From NCBI GenBank assembly GCA_964411665.1, contig CAYPMR010000130.1:1-7043 (forward strand): a DNA stretch of 7,043 nucleotides. The letters run 5' to 3'. The notes under the pieces are model-generated. The model did no database searches. It saw nothing but the letters and a program-made list of their open reading frames with translations, and was not told the DNA's origin. Position numbers and translations under genes: made by a program. Every line of letters starts with the position of its first letter. Position 1 is the first letter of the stretch. Of the stretch, positions 1-6,534 are shown in pieces. The stretch comes from CALFCE01 sp964411665. Lineage in GTDB: Bacteria; Pseudomonadota; Gammaproteobacteria; Granulosicoccales; Granulosicoccaceae.

Positions 1-83
1 ATGTTGATGCTGTTGAGTACGATATGTTTGCGCTTGGTGGTGGCGGTGTTCATTGTTCCTGCCATGAATTGAGGCGCATCTAG
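1..83 (+). CDS. Amidinotransferase-superfamily enzyme, C-terminal end (partial, 5' end outside window)
   Basis: The reading frame that begins at base 3 is open from the window edge to a TAG at 81-83 and gives the last 26 residues of a protein. It contains LGGGGVHCSC followed by HELRRI. In the amidinotransferase / arginine deiminase / DDAH (pentein) superfamily the catalytic cysteine lies in a GGG-x-HC motif near the C-terminus. The spacing HC-x3-[DE]-[VL]-RR matches the C-terminus of arginine:glycine amidinotransferase (HCWTCDVRR in the human enzyme, from memory). The predicted catalytic Cys codon is 54-56. Enzymes of this family move or hydrolyse the amidino group of arginine-like substrates. 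The gene converges on the transporter operon, so it is not co-transcribed with it. The exact activity (transferase or hydrolase) cannot be told from this fragment. Another frame starting at base 1 (stop at 70-72) gives a less convincing 23-residue peptide. Confidence 0.7.
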   Translation, partial: VDAVEYDMFALGGGGVHCSCHELRRI

Positions 84-272
84 CTATTTGTTTAGTGCCC
101 GAGCACACATACGCATAGCCATATCAATTAAATCGGCGATTGTTCCACCGTAGTTGCATTCGAAATATTTAAGGTGCAGGAAATGAAAGTAGCTTCGCGA
201 GTGGAGTAGTCGAAAGCGCATTGCCCATTTGATGGTATCCATTAATTGAGAAGGTTTGAGTGCTGTAATCAA
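84..272 (-). CDS. Possible small protein, 62 aa, overlapping the livF stop codon
   Basis: An open frame of 62 codons follows livF directly. A TTG start candidate at 272-270 shares bases with the livF TGA (TTGA), an arrangement compatible with translational coupling. It ends at a TAG (86-84) that abuts the stop of the convergent amidinotransferase. The product has an aromatic and basic middle (around HSRSYFHFLHLKYFE) and an amphipathic C-terminal segment (TIADLIDMAMRMCARAL); I do not recognise it. Weaknesses are that the only Shine-Dalgarno-like GGAG (277-274) lies one base from the TTG, which is too close, and that the alternative ATG at 242-240 has no ribosome binding site. It may be a real small ORF, the decayed tail of a lost gene, or chance. 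No Tat, Sec or metal motif is visible. The rest of the 84-268 gap shows no convincing terminator hairpin. Confidence 0.3.
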   Translation of the reverse strand: MITALKPSQLMDTIKWAMRFRLLHSRSYFHFLHLKYFECNYGGTIADLIDMAMRMCARALNK

Positions 273-964
273 ACTCCGAGGTATCGCTTGATTTTGTCAG
301 GGCAATTTTCCAGCTCTTTAGCAGTTAAGGTTTCTACCGATTTACCGTTTTCAATCATAACGATACGATCAGCAACTGCAAGTACAGCGTCAATACGCTG
401 CTCCACTAACACTATCGCAAATCCTGCGCTACGCATTTTAACTATAACACTGCGAATCTGCTCTATCATTGAAGGTTGCAACCCTTCGGTGGGCTCATCG
501 AGCAATAGCACTTTTGGGCGTAGAGCTAATGCGCGAGCGATTGCTAACATTTGTTGTTCGCCACCAGAGAGCGTGCCAGCTTGCTGATCCAAACGCTCTT
601 TTAGTCTGGGAAACAAATCAAGAACCCAGTCCCGTGTATCCGCACTAACTTCACGTGTCATTAACCCAATTTCAATATTTTCATCGACTGTTAACTCTGA
701 GAATAAACGGCGACCTTGGGGAATATAGCCTATGCCGCGCTTGGGAATCTCATGGGGTGGCAAACTGTTTAGTGTTTCGCCGTCCATTGTGATATTTCCA
801 GAATCGGGTTCAACAATACCCATAACACTTTTTAATAGCGTTGTTTTGCCAGCGCCATTGCGACCCATAACACAGAGAATTTCTCCTGCCTGTACGTTGA
901 GCGTCACGCCGTACAACACGTTTACCTGATTGTACGAAGCCTTAAGGTCTTTAATTTCAAGCAT
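269..964 (-). CDS. livF: Branched-chain amino acid/amide-type ABC transporter, ATP-binding protein LivF-like
   Basis: One of the two cytoplasmic ATPases that power the importer encoded here. The 231-residue length is normal for LivF/UrtE. Visible motifs are Walker A GRNGAGKT at about residues 34-41, Q-loop Gln83 in YIPQGRRLF, ABC signature LSGGE at 132-136, Walker B VLLLDE at 152-157 with catalytic Glu157, and LVEQ ending at Gln189, where most ABC ATPases have the switch His; Gln there is usual in LivF/UrtE. The phrases GRNGAGKTT, PQGRR and DEPTEGLQPS are shared with UrtE (urea) as well as LivF, so the substrate class stays open. ATG start at 964-962, with an AGGA 10 bases upstream (978-975). 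The start lies inside the end of livG (8-base overlap), pointing to translational coupling. It is the last clear gene of the operon. Confidence 0.93.
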   Translation of the reverse strand: MLEIKDLKASYNQVNVLYGVTLNVQAGEILCVMGRNGAGKTTLLKSVMGIVEPDSGNITMDGETLNSLPPHEIPKRGIGYIPQGRRLFSELTVDENIEIGLMTREVSADTRDWVLDLFPRLKERLDQQAGTLSGGEQQMLAIARALALRPKVLLLDEPTEGLQPSMIEQIRSVIVKMRSAGFAIVLVEQRIDAVLAVADRIVMIENGKSVETLTAKELENCPDKIKRYLGV

Positions 965-1679
965 CTTGCGATGTTCCTAGATAGGCTTTCTGAACATCCT
1001 CGTTCTCGCTGATTGCAACTGGAGAGCCGTATGCCAAGAGTTCACCAAAATTCATTACGGCTATTTTATCGGCAGCTTTCATAACAACATCCATATTGTG
1101 TTCGATAAGTAATATGGTGGTGGTGCCAGATAAAGATTTTATTAAGGCAATAAACTCATCTATTTCAGATTCCGCTAATCCTTGAGTTGGTTCATCTAAA
1201 ATAAACAGCTTAGGGTTTTGTGCTAGTCCCATGGCTATCTCTAATATTCGTTGATGACCATAGCCAAGTTCTCCCGCGTTTTGCTTGGCCCGCTCTTTTA
1301 GATGAACGCGCTCCAGGACTTCCGAGACTTTATTGTCAATAACGCTTTTTGAAGCAGATTTATCAACTCGGACAGCTAATTCAATGTTTTTCTCAACTGA
1401 TAGCTTTGGGAAAATTGAGGTGATTTGGAATGTATAGGCTATGCCAAGTTTGATTCTTCTATGATCCGGTAAGGCACTAATATCCACACCATTAAAAAAT
1501 ACTTGGCCGGAGGTCGCTGGTATTCGCCCACATAACATGCCAACGAATGTAGATTTTCCAGCGCCATTCGGGCCTATAAGTGCGGTGATTTTGCCTTTGG
1601 CAAGTGCAAAATCGACATTGTGGTTTGCTCGTATACCCCCGTAAGATTTACTTAAGCCAATTGTTTCGAGAATATTCAC
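957..1679 (-). CDS. livG: Branched-chain amino acid/amide-type ABC transporter, ATP-binding protein LivG-like
   Basis: Second cytoplasmic ATPase of the importer, 240 residues. Walker A GPNGAGKS at about 36-43, Q-loop Gln85 in YTFQITSIF, Walker B LFILDE at 158-163, and switch His194 in LLIEHN. The signature loop is the degenerate form LGYGHQR (138-144) instead of LSGGQ; degenerate loops of this kind are usual in LivG/UrtD proteins, so this is not damage. It most likely pairs with LivF as a heterodimer, with one canonical signature (LivF) and one canonical switch His (LivG). The start is GTG at 1679-1677, overlapping the livM stop as GTGA; there is no clear Shine-Dalgarno upstream, so coupled translation is expected. 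The C-terminal AYLG is typical of the family. DEPTQGLAESEI follows Walker B as in LivG homologues. Confidence 0.93.
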   Translation of the reverse strand: MNILETIGLSKSYGGIRANHNVDFALAKGKITALIGPNGAGKSTFVGMLCGRIPATSGQVFFNGVDISALPDHRRIKLGIAYTFQITSIFPKLSVEKNIELAVRVDKSASKSVIDNKVSEVLERVHLKERAKQNAGELGYGHQRILEIAMGLAQNPKLFILDEPTQGLAESEIDEFIALIKSLSGTTTILLIEHNMDVVMKAADKIAVMNFGELLAYGSPVAISENEDVQKAYLGTSQDA

Positions 1680-2620
1680 GGCAGATTCGGGAAAAACCTC
1701 TTTCGAAGCTCTCCTGCGATCCCTTGCGGGGCAAATAAGGTGAGTAGCACTAAGACCAGGCCGGCAATGAGCATATATGCAGGCGTTATTGAGCTAGAAA
1801 AATCAATCAAATAGAACATAAATATTGTTCCAACTAAAGGACCAATCGTAACTCCCGCGCCACCAAGTAGCACCCAGAGTAAGGGGTAAATTGAATATTG
1901 AACAGTGGCGAAGGTTGCGCCTGAATATCCGAACAAGAGTGCGTAAGCAGCACCAGCGGCACCCGACATAACCCCAGAAATAACGATAGCTATTAACTTT
2001 AGGCGAGAAACATCGTAACCCAGCATTTTTGCTCTTTGTTCATTCTCACGAATCGCAAGCAACGACAAACCAAATCCAGATCGCACAATAAAAGCGATAA
2101 TGAAAAAGCAGATAGCAAAGATCATCAATGCCGCGTAATACCGAGCCATTGGTGCGGTTAGATCAATACCGCCTATGATTCGATCTGCTTGTTGAATCAC
2201 GAAGCCTTCGTCGCCGCGCGTGTATTTACCAAAATACAAAATAGACAAATAACCAGTTTGTGCAAACATCAGTGTCACTATCATAAAAGACACACCGCTG
2301 GTGCGAAGCGCTAGCACGCCGACCAAAAATGAAATAACGAGTGCCACCGATAAGCCAATGACGAATGCAGGTACAGGAGTTAACTCTGTATATTGCATCG
2401 TCAAGCTTAATCCATACATACCCGCTGCAAAAAACAGTGCGTGACCGAGACTCAGCAGCCCAGTGTAGCCAAACAGAAGGTTGTAACCCATCGCGTAGAC
2501 GGTTAACACTAGAATTCGGGCAAGGTTTCCCGAGTGATATTCGGGTAAGGCAAAGTACCCAAGTGCAAGAATCGTCACCACACTTATATGAAGCACATGT
2601 GAGTGTTGGGTATTCGTCAT
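1676..2620 (-). CDS. livM: Branched-chain amino acid/amide-type ABC transporter permease LivM-like
   Basis: Inner-membrane permease of the importer, 314 residues, with around eight to ten hydrophobic helices. Family marks are GYNLLFGYTGLLSLGH at about 45-60, TRGDEG at 134-139, the cytoplasmic coupling segment with LLAIRENEQRAKMLGYD at 187-203, and the C-terminal LFAPQGIAG. The coupling loop is where this permease class contacts the ATPase. It is expected to form a heterodimeric channel with LivH. ATG start at 2620-2618, two bases after the livH stop codon; no Shine-Dalgarno stands out, which suits coupled translation. The stop overlaps the livG GTG. The protein is complete with no disrupted motif. 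UrtC is the closest alternative family name; the sequence alone does not separate the two securely. Confidence 0.92.
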   Translation of the reverse strand: MTNTQHSHVLHISVVTILALGYFALPEYHSGNLARILVLTVYAMGYNLLFGYTGLLSLGHALFFAAGMYGLSLTMQYTELTPVPAFVIGLSVALVISFLVGVLALRTSGVSFMIVTLMFAQTGYLSILYFGKYTRGDEGFVIQQADRIIGGIDLTAPMARYYAALMIFAICFFIIAFIVRSGFGLSLLAIRENEQRAKMLGYDVSRLKLIAIVISGVMSGAAGAAYALLFGYSGATFATVQYSIYPLLWVLLGGAGVTIGPLVGTIFMFYLIDFSSSITPAYMLIAGLVLVLLTLFAPQGIAGELRKRFFPNLP

Positions 2621-2622
2621 GT

Positions 2623-3543
2623 TTACGCTTTGCCAAACAGGCCTTGAGGACGAAAAACCAGAACCAGAGCCACTAAAAATGTGGCGATAATCTTAGCAAG
2701 TGTCGGAGAGAAGAACACTGAAATAATGCCATCACTCATGCCAATCAAAACAGCAGCGAAAACAGTACCTGGCAAGCTACCAAGCCCACCAATAATGACC
2801 ACGATGAATGACAATAACAAGGGGTCATGCCCCATGAGATAATGTGCTTGTTGGACTGGCACAATTAGAACGGCACCTAAAGCAGCCAATCCCGCGCCTA
2901 ATCCGAAAACCCATGCATAAACGTTTTTTATAGGAATACCGAAAGAGCTAGCGATTTCACTATCCTGCTGAGTTGCACGCATGACTAGACCCATCTTCGT
3001 TTTTGTCATTAACATCCAAAGGGCGGTTAGAATAACGACAGCTGCGCATATTATGAATAGTTTATAGCTTGTTATTGACAAGCCCCAAGGCCAATACATT
3101 TCAAGCCCATTCTCACCCGATTGAAACCATGGAATGGAAAGCCGTTGGTTGAAGGGGGGGTCCACCGAGCGAGCATCCGGCCCGAACGTCATTAACGTTG
3201 CTTGTTGAATTATATAGAGAAGACCGATTGTTCCAACGATGGTGCGGTCTGGGTCGTAGTTTATTTTTTGAAGAATAAGTTTGTTTGCGAATGCCGCAAT
3301 AATTGCTACCGCCAAAGGAGCGACGATCAAGGCCACACCAAATCCAAACGCTGGGTGCGTACCAACTAGATAACTGATCCACCACGCGATTACTGCTCCT
3401 AGCATGAAAAATTCGCCGTGAGCAACATTGACAACACGCATAACACCAAAAACTAAGCTTAACCCCATCGCTGTCATTGCTAAAATGGCAGCAATGACAG
3501 CTCCTTCAAGGCAAGCCAGGATTAGATGGGGGCCAAATTCCAT
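2623..3543 (-). CDS. livH: Branched-chain amino acid/amide-type ABC transporter permease LivH-like
   Basis: Inner-membrane permease partner of LivM, 306 residues, about eight transmembrane segments. It carries the LivH hallmark GLSLVFGVMRVVNVAHGEF at about 27-45, a cytoplasmic coupling loop MGLVMRATQQDSEIASSFGI at 184-203, IIGGLGSLPGT at 250-260 and the C-terminal RPQGLFG. These agree with LivH/UrtB family members. The ATG at 3543-3541 is placed 36 bases after the binding-protein stop codon. The upstream bases contain no good Shine-Dalgarno, only an AGGT more than 15 bases away, so initiation may be weak or dependent on upstream translation; this could help keep permease levels below binding-protein levels. 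The gene is complete. Confidence 0.92.
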   Translation of the reverse strand: MEFGPHLILACLEGAVIAAILAMTAMGLSLVFGVMRVVNVAHGEFFMLGAVIAWWISYLVGTHPAFGFGVALIVAPLAVAIIAAFANKLILQKINYDPDRTIVGTIGLLYIIQQATLMTFGPDARSVDPPFNQRLSIPWFQSGENGLEMYWPWGLSITSYKLFIICAAVVILTALWMLMTKTKMGLVMRATQQDSEIASSFGIPIKNVYAWVFGLGAGLAALGAVLIVPVQQAHYLMGHDPLLLSFIVVIIGGLGSLPGTVFAAVLIGMSDGIISVFFSPTLAKIIATFLVALVLVFRPQGLFGKA

Positions 3544-3579
3544 AAATTAACAGTCAATCATTGAACCTGATAGATCAAT
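3544..3579 (-). other. Binding protein-livH intergenic spacer with short inverted repeats
   Basis: The 36-base gap contains two small inverted repeats: TCAAT-C-ATTGA at 3554-3564 and TGAT-AG-ATCA at 3568-3577. Such gaps after a binding-protein gene often hold an mRNA-stabilising stem-loop that raises binding-protein level over permeases (established for other ABC operons). Here the stems are short and AT-rich, so the structural role is weak inference. No T-run follows, so this is not an intrinsic terminator. Confidence 0.2.
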
Positions 3580-4878
3580 TTAGAACGATTGCGTCGTGTA
3601 ATCAACTTCATCATCGTACAGAGTGTCTTCTATAGAAGTTGTGTGCACCAGAGCTAGCTTACCTTCTTGTACCTTGGAGATATATTGATGTCCGAAAGTC
3701 TGATGAGTTTTACCGTTAAATTTCTTAGCTCCTTGAGGATTATCATCTGACAATGGTATATCTGTCATCGCTTCAACTGCTTCGATGAGCTTGGAACGAT
3801 CTTTTGGCCCTTTGTAGTCTGAAGCTTCCATACCTGCTTTAACAATATTTAAAGTCTCCCAACAGCCGAACATATGCGCATAGGTTGACACATCTTTAGC
3901 GTCACTGGTTGATGCTCCATTTGCATCAACGCCGACAGCCTCGCGATACAGTTTGTCATGAGACGACTGGTCAGCTTGAGCGTAACGTGGCATGCCTTCC
4001 CACATATAACTACCTTCGAGAAACTCAAGGCCAGGGCTGTTTATATCCGTGGCTTCCAGACTATCGATGAAACCAAACAGCTCCGGTCGGTTCGGGCCAA
4101 AAAATTCACCGAGCTCTTTTACAAACGTTAAAACGGCTGGCCCAACCATCACATGATAGATGACTTCTGTGTCCCTTGGGATTTTAGGAAAGTATTTTGT
4201 AAATGATGTTTCTGTAGGTGGTATTGCTATTTTTGCTACTACTTCGCCACCTTCGCGACTGATGGCTTCACTGAAGAAATCTCGATGATCATGTCCAAAG
4301 GCAAAATCTGGGTAGATCATCGTTACCTTCTTACCAAGATTCTGACCGACGAAAGGTGCCATAGCTTGTATTTGGCTTTTTACGTCGGTGATGCCTGGTT
4401 GTAGTGTGTATCTATTCAATCCGCCACCTGCAACATGGTGACCTTCAGAGACAACAAAGTAGGGAAGCTTTAACTCACCTGCACGGGGAGCAGAACCAAT
4501 AACTACATGGCTAAACAATGTACCGAAAGCAATATCACACTTATGTTGTGTTGCAAATTTCTCTATTACCTCAGCACCTCGTTTTGGGTCAGTACCATCA
4601 TCCTCTGCCACAATCTCAACTGAACGGCCATTTATACCGCCCATAGCGTTGATTCTTGCTACCGCCGCTTTAGTCGTACGGTCATACCAACGGCCGTAGG
4701 CTGCCCCAATACCCGTTCTGTGCACTTGAAAACCAATTTTGATCGAATCGGATGATTGCGCCTGCGCGTACCCCAACAATCCAGGCAGTCCGGTGGACGC
4801 AGCTAATGCGCCAACACCCAACCCTTTCAAAGCGGTTCGTCGAGAATTAGAGGTAATACTGTGTTTTTTATCAACCAT
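3580..4878 (-). CDS. Tat-exported periplasmic substrate-binding protein of the HAAT (Liv/Urt/Ami) family
   Basis: First gene of the transporter operon, 432 residues. The N-terminus has a twin-arginine signal: SNSRRTALKG at about 10-19, a weakly hydrophobic Gly/Ala-rich stretch to residue 37, and a likely cleavage at AQA|Q after residue 40. There is no lipobox Cys, so the mature protein should be soluble periplasmic. The mature start IKIGFQVHRTG, then INAMGGINGR (76-85) and EDDGTDP (92-98), are the usual marks of the type I periplasmic-binding fold (Peripla_BP_6 / ANF-receptor type). It binds the substrate and delivers it to LivH/LivM. Tat export suggests folding, perhaps with a ligand or metal, before export. 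The substrate is unknown: amino acid, amide, urea-like or guanidino compound are all possible. ATG start at 4878-4876 is supported by GGAG at 4890-4887, spacing 8 bases. Confidence 0.92.
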   Translation of the reverse strand: MVDKKHSITSNSRRTALKGLGVGALAASTGLPGLLGYAQAQSSDSIKIGFQVHRTGIGAAYGRWYDRTTKAAVARINAMGGINGRSVEIVAEDDGTDPKRGAEVIEKFATQHKCDIAFGTLFSHVVIGSAPRAGELKLPYFVVSEGHHVAGGGLNRYTLQPGITDVKSQIQAMAPFVGQNLGKKVTMIYPDFAFGHDHRDFFSEAISREGGEVVAKIAIPPTETSFTKYFPKIPRDTEVIYHVMVGPAVLTFVKELGEFFGPNRPELFGFIDSLEATDINSPGLEFLEGSYMWEGMPRYAQADQSSHDKLYREAVGVDANGASTSDAKDVSTYAHMFGCWETLNIVKAGMEASDYKGPKDRSKLIEAVEAMTDIPLSDDNPQGAKKFNGKTHQTFGHQYISKVQEGKLALVHTTSIEDTLYDDEVDYTTQSF

Positions 4879-4886
4879 TCTTGCAT

Positions 4887-4890
4887 CTCC
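4887..4890 (-). promoter_or_regulatory. Shine-Dalgarno of the binding-protein gene
   Basis: On the minus strand GGAG lies 8 bases before the ATG at 4878-4876. It is the clearest ribosome binding site in the operon and fixes this start. A second ATG directly after the GGAG is out of frame with the gene. Confidence 0.7.
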
Positions 4891-4917
4891 GGTGGTGGAT
4901 ATGGCCTTATATCACTA

Positions 4918-4946
4918 ATATTAAATTGTTTGTATACAAACGTAAA
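4918..4946 (-). promoter_or_regulatory. Candidate sigma-70 promoter of the transporter operon
   Basis: Read on the minus strand: TTTACG (4946-4941) as -35 box, a 17-base spacer, and TAATAT (4923-4918) as -10 box. Each hexamer matches the consensus at four of six positions and the spacing is ideal. Transcription would start about 4911-4905, leaving a short leader before the binding-protein ATG. The spacer is almost filled by a perfect palindrome (separate entry). The promoter lies in the 81-base gap between the upstream membrane-protein gene and the binding-protein gene, so the transporter can be transcribed independently of its upstream neighbour. Confidence 0.5.
4928..4941. promoter_or_regulatory. 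Perfect 14-bp palindrome GTTTGTATACAAAC, likely operator
   Basis: The sequence is its own reverse complement over all 14 bases and lies between the -35 and -10 boxes of the candidate promoter, touching the -35. A dimeric repressor bound there would block RNA polymerase. The GT-AT-AC core fits the general GntR-family operator pattern (GT-Nx-AC), but the regulator is not encoded in this window and the family assignment is inference. It is not followed by a T-run, so it is not an intrinsic terminator for the upstream gene. Confidence 0.5.
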
Positions 4947-4959
4947 GTCCTGTCTATTT

Positions 4960-6411
4960 TCAAATTCCTCGCGGAGCCGCCAACAGCCACAAACCAAACC
5001 AAGTGTAAGCAGCCATAAAACCAGCCAGCGGTATGTGGAGCATCACAGCCTGTAGCCTAGTATGACAGAGCCGCGTAATGACATGGTGAGCCATCAACAC
5101 GGCCAGAATATGGCCTACGACGATTAGGCTCGCCTGAGTGAGCCAGATACGGCGAACGGAATGCATTGTGTTTAAAAACCCTGTCGTTACCTGATAGTTA
5201 TCAAGCCCAAATATATTTGATCCGATCGCGAGAGGATCTGACAGTGCAGCCACTAAATATTGCCCATTTACAAGAAACGACACTAAAAAATGTGAACCGT
5301 GATATGCCGCCGCAATTGGCAGCACTGATATTGAAACCGAACAGAACACCTGTTTGAATTGGAGTGTCGACGAACCCGATTCATACTGCTGTGCAACCGT
5401 ATTTGCTAATTTTACCCCTACCCAAATGCAAATAATAAACAGAAGTATGAGCACTAAGTTGGCAGCGATTAAGCCCCCGCTGGACCAATACACAACAGCG
5501 GAACGGCCCGGAAATGCCAACGGGTTTATGCCAATCGACGCTAGCCACCAAAATGTTTTATTGACACCATCAAAACTTCCACATGCCAGTACAGAAAGAA
5601 TAAAAATGGAACGCGAAATAGAGTTGGTATGAACGCTCATCGCTTTCCATCCGAGAATACCAAAATAACATTTATTGCTTTTATTACAGTATTTACCGGG
5701 TGATAGCTGTGACAAAAAACGACATAGGATGGTGAAACATTCTACGCGTCCTAACCATGCATCTCTACCAAACAAAGTCATTCCGACGAATGTAAAAAAC
5801 ACATATGCCGAAACCACAATAGCTAATCTTGCAGGATCATCGGGTGCTAAATCAGCAATGATAAAAAGATAGAATAATATATACAGAATAGTCGCCGGCC
5901 AACAAGCAACCCACCCAGGTAAATTTATTACATCAGTGGATGAGCGATTAGAAAATAGCACTTCATACAGGCCTGTCCAAGGGTTTACCCAACTCCAAAG
6001 ATTTCCCACTAAGACATGGATTGATACAATCGCTATCCACCAAAACGTCCAAATTGACAATGGCAGTAAATTGGTAAGAGGGTCTCTTGAACCGCCAGCA
6101 CCTATAACCACTAGTAAGACTATTAGTATTAACGATAGGATACTGGTTGCGGTTTTCAATTTTTCATTCTGAAATAAAATACCTAATAGGGGTAATCTAA
6201 AGCCGATAGGTTTAAATATTTGTTTAGCAAATACGGCTGGAAAAACTGAAACGACCACGATAGAAATAATAACCGCTAGGCAGCCAGTTAATATGTATAT
6301 ATCAGTTGGTAGGAGTAGGGCTATCCCTTGCTCGGAGGCATGGGCAACAGCGTCCCCGCTTGTAAAAAAAACGGGGTAAGCAGGCAACGCTGAATGTAAT
6401 TTGAAACGCAC
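4960..6411 (-). CDS. Polytopic inner-membrane protein of unknown function, about ten transmembrane helices
   Basis: A 483-residue protein with hydrophobic segments at roughly 33-60, 88-104, 116-137, 168-188, 194-215, 266-284, 308-336, 356-380, 425-446 and 456-478. Recognisable blocks are AHASEQG near 23-29 (possible end of a poor signal peptide), GNLWSWVNPW (136-145), LAPDDPARL (188-196), LFGRDAWLGR (213-222), SFDG (279-282), GINPLAFPGRSAV (294-306), AYHGSHFLVSFL (369-380) and a His-rich stretch around VVGHILAVLMAHH (431-443). From memory these match a widespread membrane family labelled 'fenitrothion hydrolase' in some databases, a label that says little about its natural role. The loop at 237-256 has Cys242 and Cys248. 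The GTG start (6411-6409) is supported by an in-frame TAA 36 bases upstream and a weak GGGA five bases before it. It lies 81 bases upstream of the transporter on the same strand; functional coupling is possible but unproven. Confidence 0.85.
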   Translation of the reverse strand: MRFKLHSALPAYPVFFTSGDAVAHASEQGIALLLPTDIYILTGCLAVIISIVVVSVFPAVFAKQIFKPIGFRLPLLGILFQNEKLKTATSILSLILIVLLVVIGAGGSRDPLTNLLPLSIWTFWWIAIVSIHVLVGNLWSWVNPWTGLYEVLFSNRSSTDVINLPGWVACWPATILYILFYLFIIADLAPDDPARLAIVVSAYVFFTFVGMTLFGRDAWLGRVECFTILCRFLSQLSPGKYCNKSNKCYFGILGWKAMSVHTNSISRSIFILSVLACGSFDGVNKTFWWLASIGINPLAFPGRSAVVYWSSGGLIAANLVLILLFIICIWVGVKLANTVAQQYESGSSTLQFKQVFCSVSISVLPIAAAYHGSHFLVSFLVNGQYLVAALSDPLAIGSNIFGLDNYQVTTGFLNTMHSVRRIWLTQASLIVVGHILAVLMAHHVITRLCHTRLQAVMLHIPLAGFMAAYTWFGLWLLAAPRGI

Positions 6412-6534
6412 TTTATTCCCGCTAAGAATTCGTTTTATTTGTTAGCTTACTAACGGATTGTGATATGCGAGATGCAGATCAGGGGACAGTTTACCCAATT
6501 CAGCGACTAATGAATCATACAAACAGACAACCGG
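6412..6534. other. Intergenic stretch between membrane-protein gene and HNH remnant
   Basis: No gene is visible. It should hold the promoter of the membrane-protein gene, but I find no convincing -35/-10 pair on the minus strand. It contains a 5-bp inverted repeat GTTAG-CTTA-CTAAC (6441-6454), too short to assign, and the stretch GGGGACAGTTTACCC (6482-6496), which I recall as a common piece of repeated or mobile-element-linked DNA in gammaproteobacteria. Confidence 0.4.

Noticed and set aside
1..72. Frame-1 hydrophobic peptide beginning with ATG at base 1
   Set aside because: The alternative frame gives the amidinotransferase catalytic motif and ends normally; the hydrophobic peptide is a shadow of it.
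138..145. Degenerate signature loop of LivG (LGYGHQR, protein residues 138-144) as a sign of inactivation
   Set aside because: Degenerate signature loops are normal for LivG/UrtD-type ATPases, and all other catalytic motifs are intact.
246..587. A 113-codon plus-strand frame antisense to livF
   Set aside because: It is antisense to a well-supported gene with intact Walker and signature motifs, and the product is Ser/Thr/Ile-rich without any motif.
2226..2636. A 136-codon minus-strand frame inside livM
   Set aside because: It is a shadow of livM in another frame; its Cys/Trp-rich composition is unlike a real protein.
4906..4911. TATAAG as an alternative -10 box for the binding-protein promoter
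   Set aside because: No acceptable -35 lies 16-18 bases upstream; the TTTACG/TAATAT pair with 17-base spacing is better.
5166..5872. Three plus-strand frames of 63-92 codons antisense to the membrane-protein gene
   Set aside because: The minus-strand frame is long and has conserved family blocks; the antisense frames show no motif and no ribosome binding site.
6441..6454. GTTAG-CTTA-CTAAC inverted repeat upstream of the membrane-protein gene as an operator or hairpin
   Set aside because: Five base pairs with a four-base loop are within chance expectation, and there is no clear promoter to relate it to.
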